From Folioceros fuciformis (taxonomy: Eukaryota; Anthocerotophyta; Anthocerotopsida; Anthocerotales): a DNA stretch of 21,166 nucleotides. The notes beneath the pieces were generated by a model. That model had not been told where the DNA came from, searched no databases, and worked only from the letters and a program-made list of their open reading frames with translations. This document shows, piece after piece, positions 10,332-18,809 of the stretch. The DNA lies in contig JBNGIO010006445.1 in NCBI GenBank assembly GCA_049999805.1, forward strand, positions 78,452 to 99,617. The letters are read 5' to 3'. How positions within the stretch are numbered: position 1 is the stretch's first letter; each line of letters starts with the position of its first letter. Both the position numbers and the translations under genes were made by a program.

Positions 10332-11364
10332 TCACTCATCACTTGTAAGATAAAACTGCACGGCTCGCAAAATTCTTCCTTGAGCTTCACTCGTCGGAGT
10401 GTCTTGAGCTTGGCCGTCAGTTTGTGGTTCACTTGGAGCAACTCCTCCGGATTCTCTGTTGCGGTTATTCATGCGCTCCCTGGCCTCTGCAAACAAGCGC
10501 TTCTGTGTTGCCACGGCTTCTTCTTCTGTCATACCTTTGGGTTCTCCACGCTTGCCCTCGGCGCGCTCTTTCTGAATTTAATCAGCGTTGCAACCAATTA
10601 CAGAAGTCCCGTTATATTTCATCGAAGAATCCATGACTATCCTCAAACAACATGGCATAAACTGGGAAGAAACACAAAGCTCACTGCGCGTCGAGTCTTA
10701 AGGTCCTCGTAGGTCTTCTCAAGAACATCTCTGTACTCCCCGAATTCTAGTTCCTACACGCCCCGAAAGTTGTCGCCAAATGAATTACACACGTCGGGAT
10801 TTAATCACAATCTGCTTGCACGAAGCGCCAGCGATCCTACCTCCATAGCTTGCATCACATGCTTCGGGTGTAACAAAGCCGCGCGGTCTTTGATGCGTAT
10901 CTCATTAGCCTGGAAAGTCACCATCCGGATAAATTCTGGCCCAGAGAAACAGCAAAATCAGCCAACAGCCTGCGGCGTAACTTGGGGAACAAGATCAAAC
11001 ACAAGAGACTGTCACATTGAAGCCCCTCCAATTTGACAGGAAGCAGCAACGGGGTTTCACAACAACGCCAAGGGAATGACGATTCAACCTGTGCTGGTCT
11101 CTAGCAAAATATCTTCCACATCGTTGTCGAGACTCAGGCCCGGTGGCAACATCTCCTTTACAACTTTTCTGATCGTTGCTGATACACACACACTAGCTCT
11201 AGATCAGAGTGCCATAGAGCTCTGCAATTCCCGACAGCGAACGCACAGTGACGTTGAACTGCACCTTTGTGAAGGGACAGGATTTTCTGCTTCTTTTTGG
11301 AGTCGCTGGCTGCCATTGTCGCAGAGCTGCTGTCTGCAATTGTCTCAGAGTCGCTGTCTGCCAT
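10332..11364 (-). CDS. DR1: Negative cofactor 2 beta (NC2-beta/Dr1, NF-YB-like histone fold)
   Basis: Histone-fold subunit of NC2, which with NC2-alpha clamps TBP on promoters and blocks TFIIA/TFIIB entry (family knowledge). Five exons: 11364-11265, 11178-11089, 10935-10841, 10753-10685, 10571-10332; all GT-AG, phases agree; 197 residues. The histone fold runs from about residue 29 to 105: SLHKATIRKVVKEMLPP, a DNDVEDILLE helix, EFIRMVTFQANEI and HPKHVMQAMEELEFGEY. Then comes the characteristic C-terminal block MTEEEAVATQ...FAEARERMN, close to the plant NC2-beta block MTEEEAAAEQ. The product is longer than the Arabidopsis protein (159 residues, as I recall) because of an N-terminal serine-rich repeat and a longer polar tail. 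The ATG at 11364 is the first in frame, but an alternative at residue 17 (11316) also exists. Divergent from the fusion gene. Confidence 0.92.
11293..11364 (-). repeat. In-frame 24-bp tandem repeat at the NC2-beta N-terminus
   Basis: Three 24-base units read MADSDSET, IADSSSAT and MAASDSKK. The first two units match at most positions and the third keeps the (M/I)A-x-S-x-S core. The repeat begins exactly at the start codon and offers a second in-frame ATG at unit three. Confidence 0.8.
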
Positions 11365-11787
11365 TGTCGCGGCCTCTTTAACCAGTCGACACAGTCACAG
11401 CTCGTGAAACGAAATTTCGACGTAGGTAGACCTATCGATGGATGAGATCGAAAGACAAGAAGGAGAAGAAGAACAGTCGCCTGAGGATGGATTCCCATCA
11501 TCGCGCTGGGTACTTATCTTATACCATTATAACGGGGAAATGGAGAGAACCCGTTTAGGTACTCAAAATCTCGTTGTATTTTTTCAAAATAAAAATTCCC
11601 TCCCCATAAAAAAATCTATACAGTATGTGCATCCCGCGTTCCCGCCATTCGCCAATCCTGGCCTTCAGCACATTATAAATCAAGACATGGGTAGGCCGTT
11701 CTTTCGGATCTCTGTGTCGAAAGTCCACGGCTTGAACATGGTGAATTCCATCAGCACGGCTCTGGGACTGTGAGTCCGGTTACCGCC
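11365..11787. promoter_or_regulatory. Divergent promoter between NC2-beta and the POZ/F-box/LRR gene
   Basis: On the + strand a CCAAT motif (11652-11656) is followed by a TATA box (TTATAAAT, 11673-11680). Counting 30 bp on gives a start site near 11705 and a 5' UTR of about 80 nt before the ATG at 11788. A 111-codon open frame (11438-11773) spans the CCAAT and TATA motifs and ends 14 bp before the gene start, so I treat it as chance. Confidence 0.5.
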
Positions 11788-14700
11788 ATGGCTGATTCCT
11801 CCAGCTCCAGGTCCGAGCGAAGTCTCAAAAATGCTGCTGCAGACAAGCCTTGGAAGCACAGGCAGAAGGGGGTAGCAGCCAAGGACAAGGACAGCCCCCT
11901 CGATGCCGCAGTGAAGGACATACAAATATTTGAGGGGAAGCCTGCATTTGTGTCTGCCGGGGTTTCCCCGACGTCGGCTGAGACTGGGTACCTTCGGATC
12001 GTAGCGGGAGATGATGCCGAGTTTGTGGTTCCATCTCAAGTGGTGCAGTCCTTCCAGTGCGTTGATGTGATTATCCATGGCGAGAGTAAGTAACGTGGCT
12101 AGCTTGATTTCGTAGTTGGATGGCGTTGCCGTCTCGTTGGATGCGGTGCTTTTGTTGTTCTGGGACTGGAAGCTCTGGTGGATCGGGACACGAGATCGTG
12201 ATGACTAAGTCACGGTGATGCTTCGTGTGTGGTCTTGGCAGCTACTTTTCTGGAGAGAGTGGAGAATGTCATTCGGTTTCCAGATATAAGAGCGGAGGTG
12301 CGCTGGCTCATCTCATCTCTGGATTGCGAAGGAGCTGGGGCTGTTCAACAAGTTTTGGACTCGTGCAGGTTATGGAGCTCGTTTTGCAGTTCGTTTTCTT
12401 GGAATATCTGAATCAAATGAAGGCGGAGAGGTACTGGGGAGGTGATACTCCGCGTCTTGTTTTTCAGTTCGAGGTATGCTATTTGTGTCTGCTGGAATTT
12501 CTGGTTGCAGTGGAATGTCACATGCTCTTCTCCTGTGTGATGTGATCACTCCGGCTTGGCTATAGGTGGACCCTGGGCTAGTGATGGAAGTAATCCATGC
12601 TGCACATTTTCTGGGGATCCAAGCTCTGTTGAAAGTGGCCGCAACTATGGTGGCTCACTGTTTCAAGGGTGGGTCTCCTTGAAATCATGCTTGATGCTCC
12701 TATTCTTGCTATTAGATGCGCTGGATTATTAACTTGATTCAAAATGTTTAGCCTTGCCCTTCTCTGAGTGCAGATGTGCCTGATGTGTCCTCCATGCCGA
12801 CAGACCTGGCATGGTGTGTGGCGGAAGAGTTCTCAGCAGTTGACCTTTTTGATGCCGAGGAGCGGACAGACTTTTTGAGCTTGAATCTTGGTACATGTAA
12901 TCGTTACGGTACAAATTCGGCAGGTCAGGTAGGTTTGACTTCTTTGTTTGCGATCTTACATCCTGCGCCTGCTTTCTCTACAGATACTGAAAGCCTCTGG
13001 GAAAAGCATTGTCGGAGATACATTTTGGACAATTCTGTTCGACCTATCCCTCGTGGTGAGGGTTATCCGTCCCATAGAGAGTGGGCTAAGGTTGAAGGGC
13101 CTCCACCGTTGTCATGGAAGAGTCTCTATGTTTCACATTTCCTTCAGCAGCTTGCTGACAAGCAGAACGGAGGTGAGTCATTACTGATGTGTGCATACCT
13201 TGTACAGCTTTTTGGTTGTTCAGTATTCACTATTTTTTGCCTGTTATATGGTGGTCATTGACGTACAGATGAGATTGAGGCTTTCTTCAGGGAGGTTTCG
13301 TACAAAGGAAAATTTTCCTACAGACACACGGTACCGTATGTCAACGCTAGCGATTGCTGTTATGGTCTTGTCTGCACAGTTTGTTTCCAGGTCTTTCATT
13401 AGATCAGGAAAAATGATTCTAGGTCGAACTGAACATGTATCTGACCCTTAGGTGCGGCCTATGTTCTGGGACTGGGTGATGAGTGCTCCAGGAGCTTGGC
13501 CATTATCATCATACATTGCTCAACTTCCTCGTCTGACATCTTTGAGTATGTCATTATCTTGTCCTTTGCAATCTGATGCCTGTAAATTACGGTGGGCCAT
13601 ATGGAGCAACTTTAGTATCTTTTCAGCGCCGATTGGAAATGTTTTTTTGCTGAAATGGCACCTGTTTATGGCTTAGGCCTTGCAAACATTCCGTTATTCA
13701 AACCTTCAGTAGATGGGGTCGTGCCATTTTTAAGTGTCGAAGGCATTGTCCTTAATCTCCCCCTTCTTCAGCATCTTGACATCAGGTAACAGGTTGCTTT
13801 ACAGGACATCCTTCTCAATTGGCGTCATGCCGGGGTGGCTGGTAACATATTATGGATGTTTCTTTGTGCAGTGGTACTGGTTTCACAACCGAGGCAGCAA
13901 TTGGTTTGAGCAGGAGTCTGTCTTCACATAAGAGGTACGCAATTTTGAGTTTTAGGCGCATCTTTGAGTCCAGGTCGTTTTTGGGATCCTAGTTTTGGTT
14001 TTGAGCCCGCTGGGTTTCTGTAGCCTTCAGGTGCTTCAGCTCGGTTACAATCACATCAAGTCAAAAGGATTTGCAGCTATTGCGAAGACACTCCCGTTTG
14101 TGAGGTACTTCCCCTTGTAGACCAGACGCCTTCAAATGATGTCCCCTCGATTAACCGTGTTTCGTTTGTTTTAATTGCCTTTACGTTGTAACACTTTTCA
14201 AACCGCATCATGGTATAGGACGTTGAAGTTGTTGGATGTTTGCGGAAATGGAATCTCTTCTGCTGCAGACCAGTCTGTTGTCTCAGCATTAAAGCAGAGT
14301 GCAATCGAGGAGTTTTTGTTTGCAGGTATTGTTGCTTCACGTAATGTCATGGATGAACTAGACACTTGCGAGGATGATATCGTGACTAGGGGTCTAGCGT
14401 CTTTGGCTTGGGCTGATGACAGCGGGAGCCACCGTTAATGCTTGTCTGTCACAGAGAATTGCCGGGCAAATGGGGGAGGAAACCTTGAAACCGTTCCGGG
14501 CTCGACGCCTGGGCGTACGGCGTCCGCAGGACTTGGCCCTCTTGTTGGTGCTGATTCATGTTGTGCTTTAATGGTGTCCGTCTTTTCTGAGGTGCCCAGT
14601 TCGTTACTGGATCTCCAGCTGTCGCAGTGCGGTTTGGTAGACTGTCAGGTTGGTGCACTTGCACGAGCTCTCAGCGGGCATACTATGATTCAGGTGCCAT

Positions 14701-15496
14701 TCAAACACCACCTCACCTTGTAGGCTTAAGTGGGCATATATCCCGTCCAAGTAGCGCAAATTCTCGGTGGTGTTCAGCGACACACAGTATTGATTGCCGG
14801 AGGGGTCTGTAGCAACTGATATTGTCGTGCTTCTGACTTAATGTGGGATGGCAGAAACTGGACCTGGGTGACAACAATTTTTCTTCACCTGGAGCTATTT
14901 CGATATTCTCGTGGCTGCAGGTTGAGTTCAATTAAGCTTCGGAAACAGACTTTGTGATAACGACTTTCCACCGGGAAACCGCAAGGGATGTGGCCAATAT
15001 TGACCCCCAATTTATCACTCCCTTCCAGACCAACAGGACAATGAGGGAGCTGTCTCTCGCCAACAACCAAGTTTGTGATTCCTCAGCTTCTTCCCTGTCA
15101 GCAATGTTGCATGAGCACCCATGCATACAAAAGGTGTGGACCTTCCTGTGAGTGATATGTTCGTTGGTTATCCTTGGCACAGCTGGCCCACTGGTATCAT
15201 TTTTTGTGTTGCAGATCAATTTGAATGGAAATCATAGCTTCAGCGACGAAGTATTTCAGGAGGTGATCACTTTCCTCTCTGTTTGAAGAAAATGCTTGGC
15301 CTTTTCGCCGAGTAGTAGTTCAGTGAATCTTGTTTTCTGTCTTCAGGTTATCGCTGCTGCAATTGCGCATACTAACAATCTGAACGGGCCATTCCTGCTG
15401 GACATCCGGAACACGAGCATGAACTACGTGATTCGTGGAAGGGTTCAGCGACAATTTCCCCCTCATTTGGGTTCCAACTTGCATGTCTTGATATGA
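11788..15496 (+). CDS. Elongin-C/SKP1-like POZ domain + F-box-like segment + leucine-rich repeat protein
   Basis: Seventeen exons, all GT-AG with agreeing phases: 11788-12085, 12242-12297, 12369-12473, 12566-12668, 12774-12890, 12984-13172, 13269-13390, 13452-13545, 13710-13785, 13872-13934, 14024-14104, 14219-14325, 14455-14693, 14855-14920, 15029-15133, 15215-15262, 15347-15496; 672 residues. Residues 67-185 look like elongin C/SKP1: GYLRIVAGDDAEFVV strand start, VIRFPDIRAEVMELVLQF, then FQFEVDP and MEVIHAAHFLGIQALLKVA. Residues 190-280 read like an F-box/elongin-A box (MPTDLAWCVAEEFSAVDLFD, ESLWEKHCRR, SWKSLYVSHFLQQL). From about 373 to 640 come LRRs with a 28-residue ribonuclease-inhibitor-like period (HLDISGTGFT, VLQLGYNHI, LLDVCGNGI, KLDLGDNNF, ELSLANNQV). 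I infer a ubiquitin-ligase adaptor and receptor in one chain. Exon 13 and the end of exon 7 are least certain. No transmembrane or nucleotide-binding domain seen. Confidence 0.83.
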
Positions 15497-15930
15497 CGAG
15501 CTGGCACGGGGCTTAAGGTAGTATCTGGCTGTTTGCCATCGTTTCGTTGGTGTTTACATAGTAGTAAGAATTGTTGCCACAGACTATTTCTGCCGGCAGC
15601 GCGCTCTCCATGTCCTTGGACTCTTGGTGGCTTAGGAGGTCGAAGCCAGTAACGCATCGAAAAGGCACCTGTCTGATAGGATCGCTGAAAACGATGTGAT
15701 CCTTACGAGCTCACCAAGATGTTCATGAAGTTAAATGCTGTCCAGAGCTATTTCTACACTGTAGCATGCACTTTCCAGCAAATCAGGAGCCGATCGTCTT
15801 TCCATGGATGCCAGGCTTTACACGTGAGACTTCATACAGCGTTCCAGAGCTGAGAGCAGGACGACACCCCACAGAGCAACCCACATCCAGGTACCGGATT
15901 CTGAGTTCGGTGCATTGTGAAGATCCGTTC
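15497..15930. other. Downstream flank of the fusion gene, no gene recognised
   Basis: This holds the presumed 3' UTR and then sequence without a usable open frame. It may include further, more decayed duplicate material leading into the pseudogene fragment, but I could not align it to the gene with confidence. Confidence 0.4.
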
Positions 15931-16122
15931 TATGGGAATTGAGCCTTCTGGGTTTCTCTAGCCTTCGCGTGCTGAGCGACTTGGAGATTCCTCTTCTGGG
16001 GTTATATCCTCCTGCGTTTCTATGGCCTTCAGGTGCTGAGCGAGTCGGAGATCCCTCCTTTGGGACTTGAGCCTTTTGGTTTTCTCTGTCCTTCAGGTGC
16101 CTGAGCTGGATTCCAATGACAC
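15931..16122 (+). repeat. 64-bp tandem array of an intron-exon boundary segment
   Basis: Three copies with period 64 are marked by GCCTTC at 15961, GCCTTC at 16025 and the variant TCCTTC at 16089, each preceded by a T-rich run and followed by a GTGC-TGAGC core. Each resembles the end of intron 10 plus the start of exon 11 of the parent gene (about 13990-14045). Confidence 0.7.
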
Positions 16123-16560
16123 TGAAGACAAAGGGGTTCTCAGCTATTGCAAGAGCACACCCGCTTGTGAGGCATCATGATGCCCATTGTAGAGGGTCGG
16201 TCTGTGGTCCCCGCATCATCAAAACAGAGTTCAATCCAAGACTACACGGTGCTGGTGAGGGCGGGAGCCGTTGTTGATTCTCGTGTCACGTAGAAATGCT
16301 GGGAAAATAAAGGAAGAAACCTGAAAACCACTCAGGGCTGCACGTCTGGCCATGCGCAATCTGCAGGCAGCGGCACTGGCGTTGTTGCTGTAACCTCCAC
16401 GTTGTGCCTTGAAGGTATCCAGCATATCCTGAATCTGAACTAATACCAGTTCACGCGGATTCGACGGAACAGCCAGGGATGATTGAAGCCGACGATGTGT
16501 GTTTCTTAATGGGCCAGACTCTGCGATGAATCTGCTGAGCATCTAAATGTGGGACTAAAA
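15931..16560 (+). pseudogene. Decayed partial copy of the LRR half of the upstream fusion gene
   Basis: By eye the stretch follows the parent gene in the same order and orientation. 16059-16175 matches intron 10/exon 11 (TTCAGGTGC, then AGCTATTGC and CTTGTGAGG). 16198-16240 matches exon 12 (TCTGTGGTCCCCGCATCATC against TCTGTTGTCTCAGCATTAAA). 16250-16420 matches intron 12/exon 13 (CGGGAGCC, GAAGAAACC, CAGGCAGCGG region, GTTGTGC). 16541-16570 resembles the intron 13/exon 14 join (AATGTGGGA). The copy is riddled with substitutions and indels that destroy splice sites and frame, so it is not coding. Segmental tandem duplication with decay is the simplest explanation. Confidence 0.72.
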
Positions 16561-16940
16561 GCAGGCTGCGGAGCGACTTGTCTGAGTTCGAGGAAACGGC
16601 CTCTCTCAGGATATTGCTCCAATCAAGTAGTATTCTTCTAGGTTGATAGCAACCACGTTTAATTTAAAGTAATGGGATACTTTACTAGAAAGAAGAGGGA
16701 GAAAAAACCTCGGGTTAAACTACACTTTATTTTCCTAAACTCTTGGTGAAGGAATCTTTCTTTTTAAAGTATCATATTCACCAAGCATACCATGGGAAAA
16801 ACTACATTTGGTATTGGGCAAACAAAAAGGATAGCAGTGTTAAAAAACACTCAAACATCTTAAGAAAGTAAGGCAAGGACATCTTTTCCATGCAGTGCAA
16901 GGATACAACCCCACAACATTTTCCTTTAGTTGGTTGTGCA

Positions 16941-17057
16941 CACTACTAAAGTAAGAGCATGTAAAACAAGACATAGTTTGATTCACTTCTTACCCAAAAA
17001 GACACTACTAAAAGAAGAGCATGTAAAACAAAAGATGGTCTGATTCACTTCTTACCT
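16941..17057. repeat. Direct repeat, 55 bp, period 62
   Basis: Copies lie at 16941-16995 and 17003-17057. Both start CACTACTAAA, share GAGCATGTAAAACAA in the middle and end GATTCACTTCTTACC. They differ at a handful of positions. No coding potential. Confidence 0.85.
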
Positions 17058-17160
17058 AAGAGGTTGAATATCAGAATGTGCACCACTATGGAGTACTGAT
17101 ATAGATAGAGTTCTTTCACAGAAATTATAGGGTGGCGGTATACGGTGCAAACAGTTTGGA

Positions 17161-17274
17161 CATAACCTTTGTGCCCACTTCGGTCATAGGGCACATAACG
17201 TTTGTGCCCACTTCGGACATAGGGCACAAAGTAGGTGGCACAAAGTAGTGTCCCGATCGGGACAGCTACTTTGT
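17161..17274. repeat. 33-bp tandem repeat with hairpins, followed by a long palindrome
   Basis: Two 33-bp copies (17161-17193 and 17194-17226) each carry GTGCCC and GGGCAC as inverted arms around CACTTCGG/ACTTCGG. In the second copy the arms extend to TTTGTGCCC and GGGCACAAA. Immediately after comes ACAAAGTAG - TG - TCCCGATCGGGA - CAG - CTACTTTGT (17240-17274), a near-perfect palindrome with a 12-bp perfect core. The GCACAAAGTAG string also occurs at 17224-17234 and 17238-17248. It could be a transposon end or a structured non-coding element; I recognise no family. Confidence 0.8.
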
Positions 17275-17363
17275 TTTATCCCTTCACTTTCCTGTCTGTC
17301 TCCTCTACTCACACTCATTCCTTTTTTTAGTTAGTTAGGGTTAGGGCTACATCCATGGTTCAG

Positions 17364-17471
17364 AGCCTTCCTTCGGACCTCAAGATCATACTCTATTGCA
17401 GGCCAAGGGAGTAGGGGAGCCTTCCTTCGGACCTCAAGATCATACTCTATTGCAGGCCAAGTGAGTAGGGG
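17364..17471. repeat. Tandem duplication, 54 bp, two nearly identical copies
   Basis: Copies at 17364-17417 and 17418-17471 both start AGCCTTCCTTCGGACCTCAA and end near GAGTAGGGG, with about one mismatch (AAGGGAG against AAGTGAG). The near identity indicates a recent event. Confidence 0.9.
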
Positions 17472-17552
17472 AGAGGGCACCCGAGGTCCATAAAAAGGGA
17501 GAAGGCGGTCGTGGCAGTGCGAAGGGGATTGTGAAACCCTGAAGTAGAGGAT

Positions 17553-17640
17553 GGTAGAGACTGCAGCGGGAGGGAGGAAGCAGAGGATGGTAGAGATTGC
17601 AGTGGAAGGGGCAAGGTAGAGATTGCAGTGGGAGGGGCAA
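17553..17640. repeat. G/A-rich minisatellite, 26-bp unit
   Basis: Two 26-bp copies (17589-17614, 17615-17640) start GGTAGAGATTGCAGTGG. A longer, more diverged unit at 17553-17588 starts GGTAGAGACTGCAGCGG. The open frame across it on the minus strand (17447-17752) is just the repeat translated. Confidence 0.8.
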
Positions 17641-18079
17641 GGGGCAACGTGAAGCGCGTCAGCGTTGCTGCAGGTGGTAAACCTGAGGCTCTAGGTGATT
17701 CTGACCATGCCCACAGGCTGGCTGTACGAGGGGAATGGCGGTGCACCTGCACAGCAGCTGCATGTAGACCTGACTACGGGATGAAAGACATTTTGTATGA
17801 ACCAAAATGAAGAAAAACGCTATGTCCCTTTCGGTCCACAAAGAGGTTAGAGGTAGAGAAAAAAAATTCGTGTGTATAGGTGTATAGGTGTACAGGTAGG
17901 GTTAGATGACGTGGCGAGGTCTGAGAAATATTCCCTAGATGCCATAGAATATTCGTGTGTAAAATATATATTCCAACTAAAAAATGAGTTTGCAGTCCCT
18001 ATCCGCATCGGTATTCCATACTTACTTACAAGCATTAGGATACATAATTGAAAGGTGCTGTTATATCCACATTGCATAA
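17641..18079. other. Gene-free spacer
   Basis: No gene recognised. It contains a short tandem GTGTATAG run near 17872-17898 and otherwise mixed-composition sequence with only short open frames. Confidence 0.5.
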
Positions 18080-18480
18080 AAACATACCTTGAAAAAGAAA
18101 AAAATCTTTAAACATGAGATCATTTTAAGTTAGGGTATTTGAATATATAACTATATAATACGTTTATATAAGAATCATATAATTTTTTGAACTATATTAT
18201 TTAATATAAATCTAAAATTATTATTTTTTAAGCTAGGTATCATACTAGCCCCCATCATTCCCTGTGCTGAGTACATTGTGCAATGGAGTTCTTATGTTTA
18301 AGCAACGTGCTGGGTAGTTTAATTCATGATTAAAAAACGTTATATAAAAATATTTCTTTTTTATATAATTTATGTACCATGTATATAATTAAAAAGAGTT
18401 TTATTTTAAAAAGATAAATAAATCCTTTTTAATATAATAAGATTATAAATAGTTAAAAATAAGTTTTATTTCATTTAATA
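18080..18480. other. Very AT-rich tract
   Basis: Two blocks (about 18080-18240 and 18325-18480) are made almost only of A and T, with TATATAA-type runs, separated by about 85 bp of mixed sequence. Composition is unlike the genes on either side. It may be a matrix-attachment-like spacer or old insertion; nothing diagnostic is visible. Confidence 0.6.
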
Positions 18481-18809
18481 GAGATTGAGGATGTTCCTCC
18501 AACATCGACCTCACCATCGAGTTGAAGTTTAACAGCGAGCTCATGAGCTGTTCAACATCCAGTTCAAGTTGAAGTTCAACGTAGGGTTCATCAGCTTTTA
18601 CTTCAACTTCGGATTAGGGTTCTAGAGCTCAAAAGCTAAACAATCCTGAAACCCTACGCCGTTCGGCTTCTCGCAAAATCGTGGCTGATGACACAGCGTC
18701 TGCGCAAATCATGCTACAAAACTAGCCAACAAAACTGAGAGCCGGAGTACCTAGGCTCTTCTGTGTGAAACGCCTAGGATGAACATTCTGGGCAGCAAAT
18801 CGCAAGATT
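18481..18809. other. Downstream flank of the Argonaute gene
   Basis: This is the presumed 3' UTR and flank of the minus-strand Argonaute. The stretch 18515-18615 is rich in GTTGAA/TTCAAC words, including the odd palindrome GTTGAA-G-TTCAAC (18568-18580). No gene recognised. Confidence 0.45.

Noticed and set aside
10140-10335. Degenerate CCTTCACT-type repeats and a 22-codon open stretch after the NC2-beta stop, as a possible alternative C-terminus
   Set aside because: The NC2-beta frame ends cleanly at 10332; the copies are too diverged and I found no convincing splice donor to join the stretch to exon 5.
11438-11773. 111-codon ATG-initiated open frame on + between NC2-beta and the fusion gene
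   Set aside because: It spans the CCAAT and TATA motifs of the downstream promoter, has no recognisable domain and ends 14 bp before the real start codon.
17045-17227. 60-codon open frame on - with repeated peptide words
   Set aside because: It is simply the translation of the 33-bp tandem repeat; no start context or homology.
17335-17346. TTAGGGTTAGGG, possible interstitial telomere repeat
   Set aside because: Only two units, and the usual plant unit is TTTAGGG; most likely chance.
16560-18800. Search for an LTR retrotransposon, MITE or tRNA gene
   Set aside because: I saw no paired terminal repeats with target duplications, no polymerase motifs and no cloverleaf; only local repeats can be supported.
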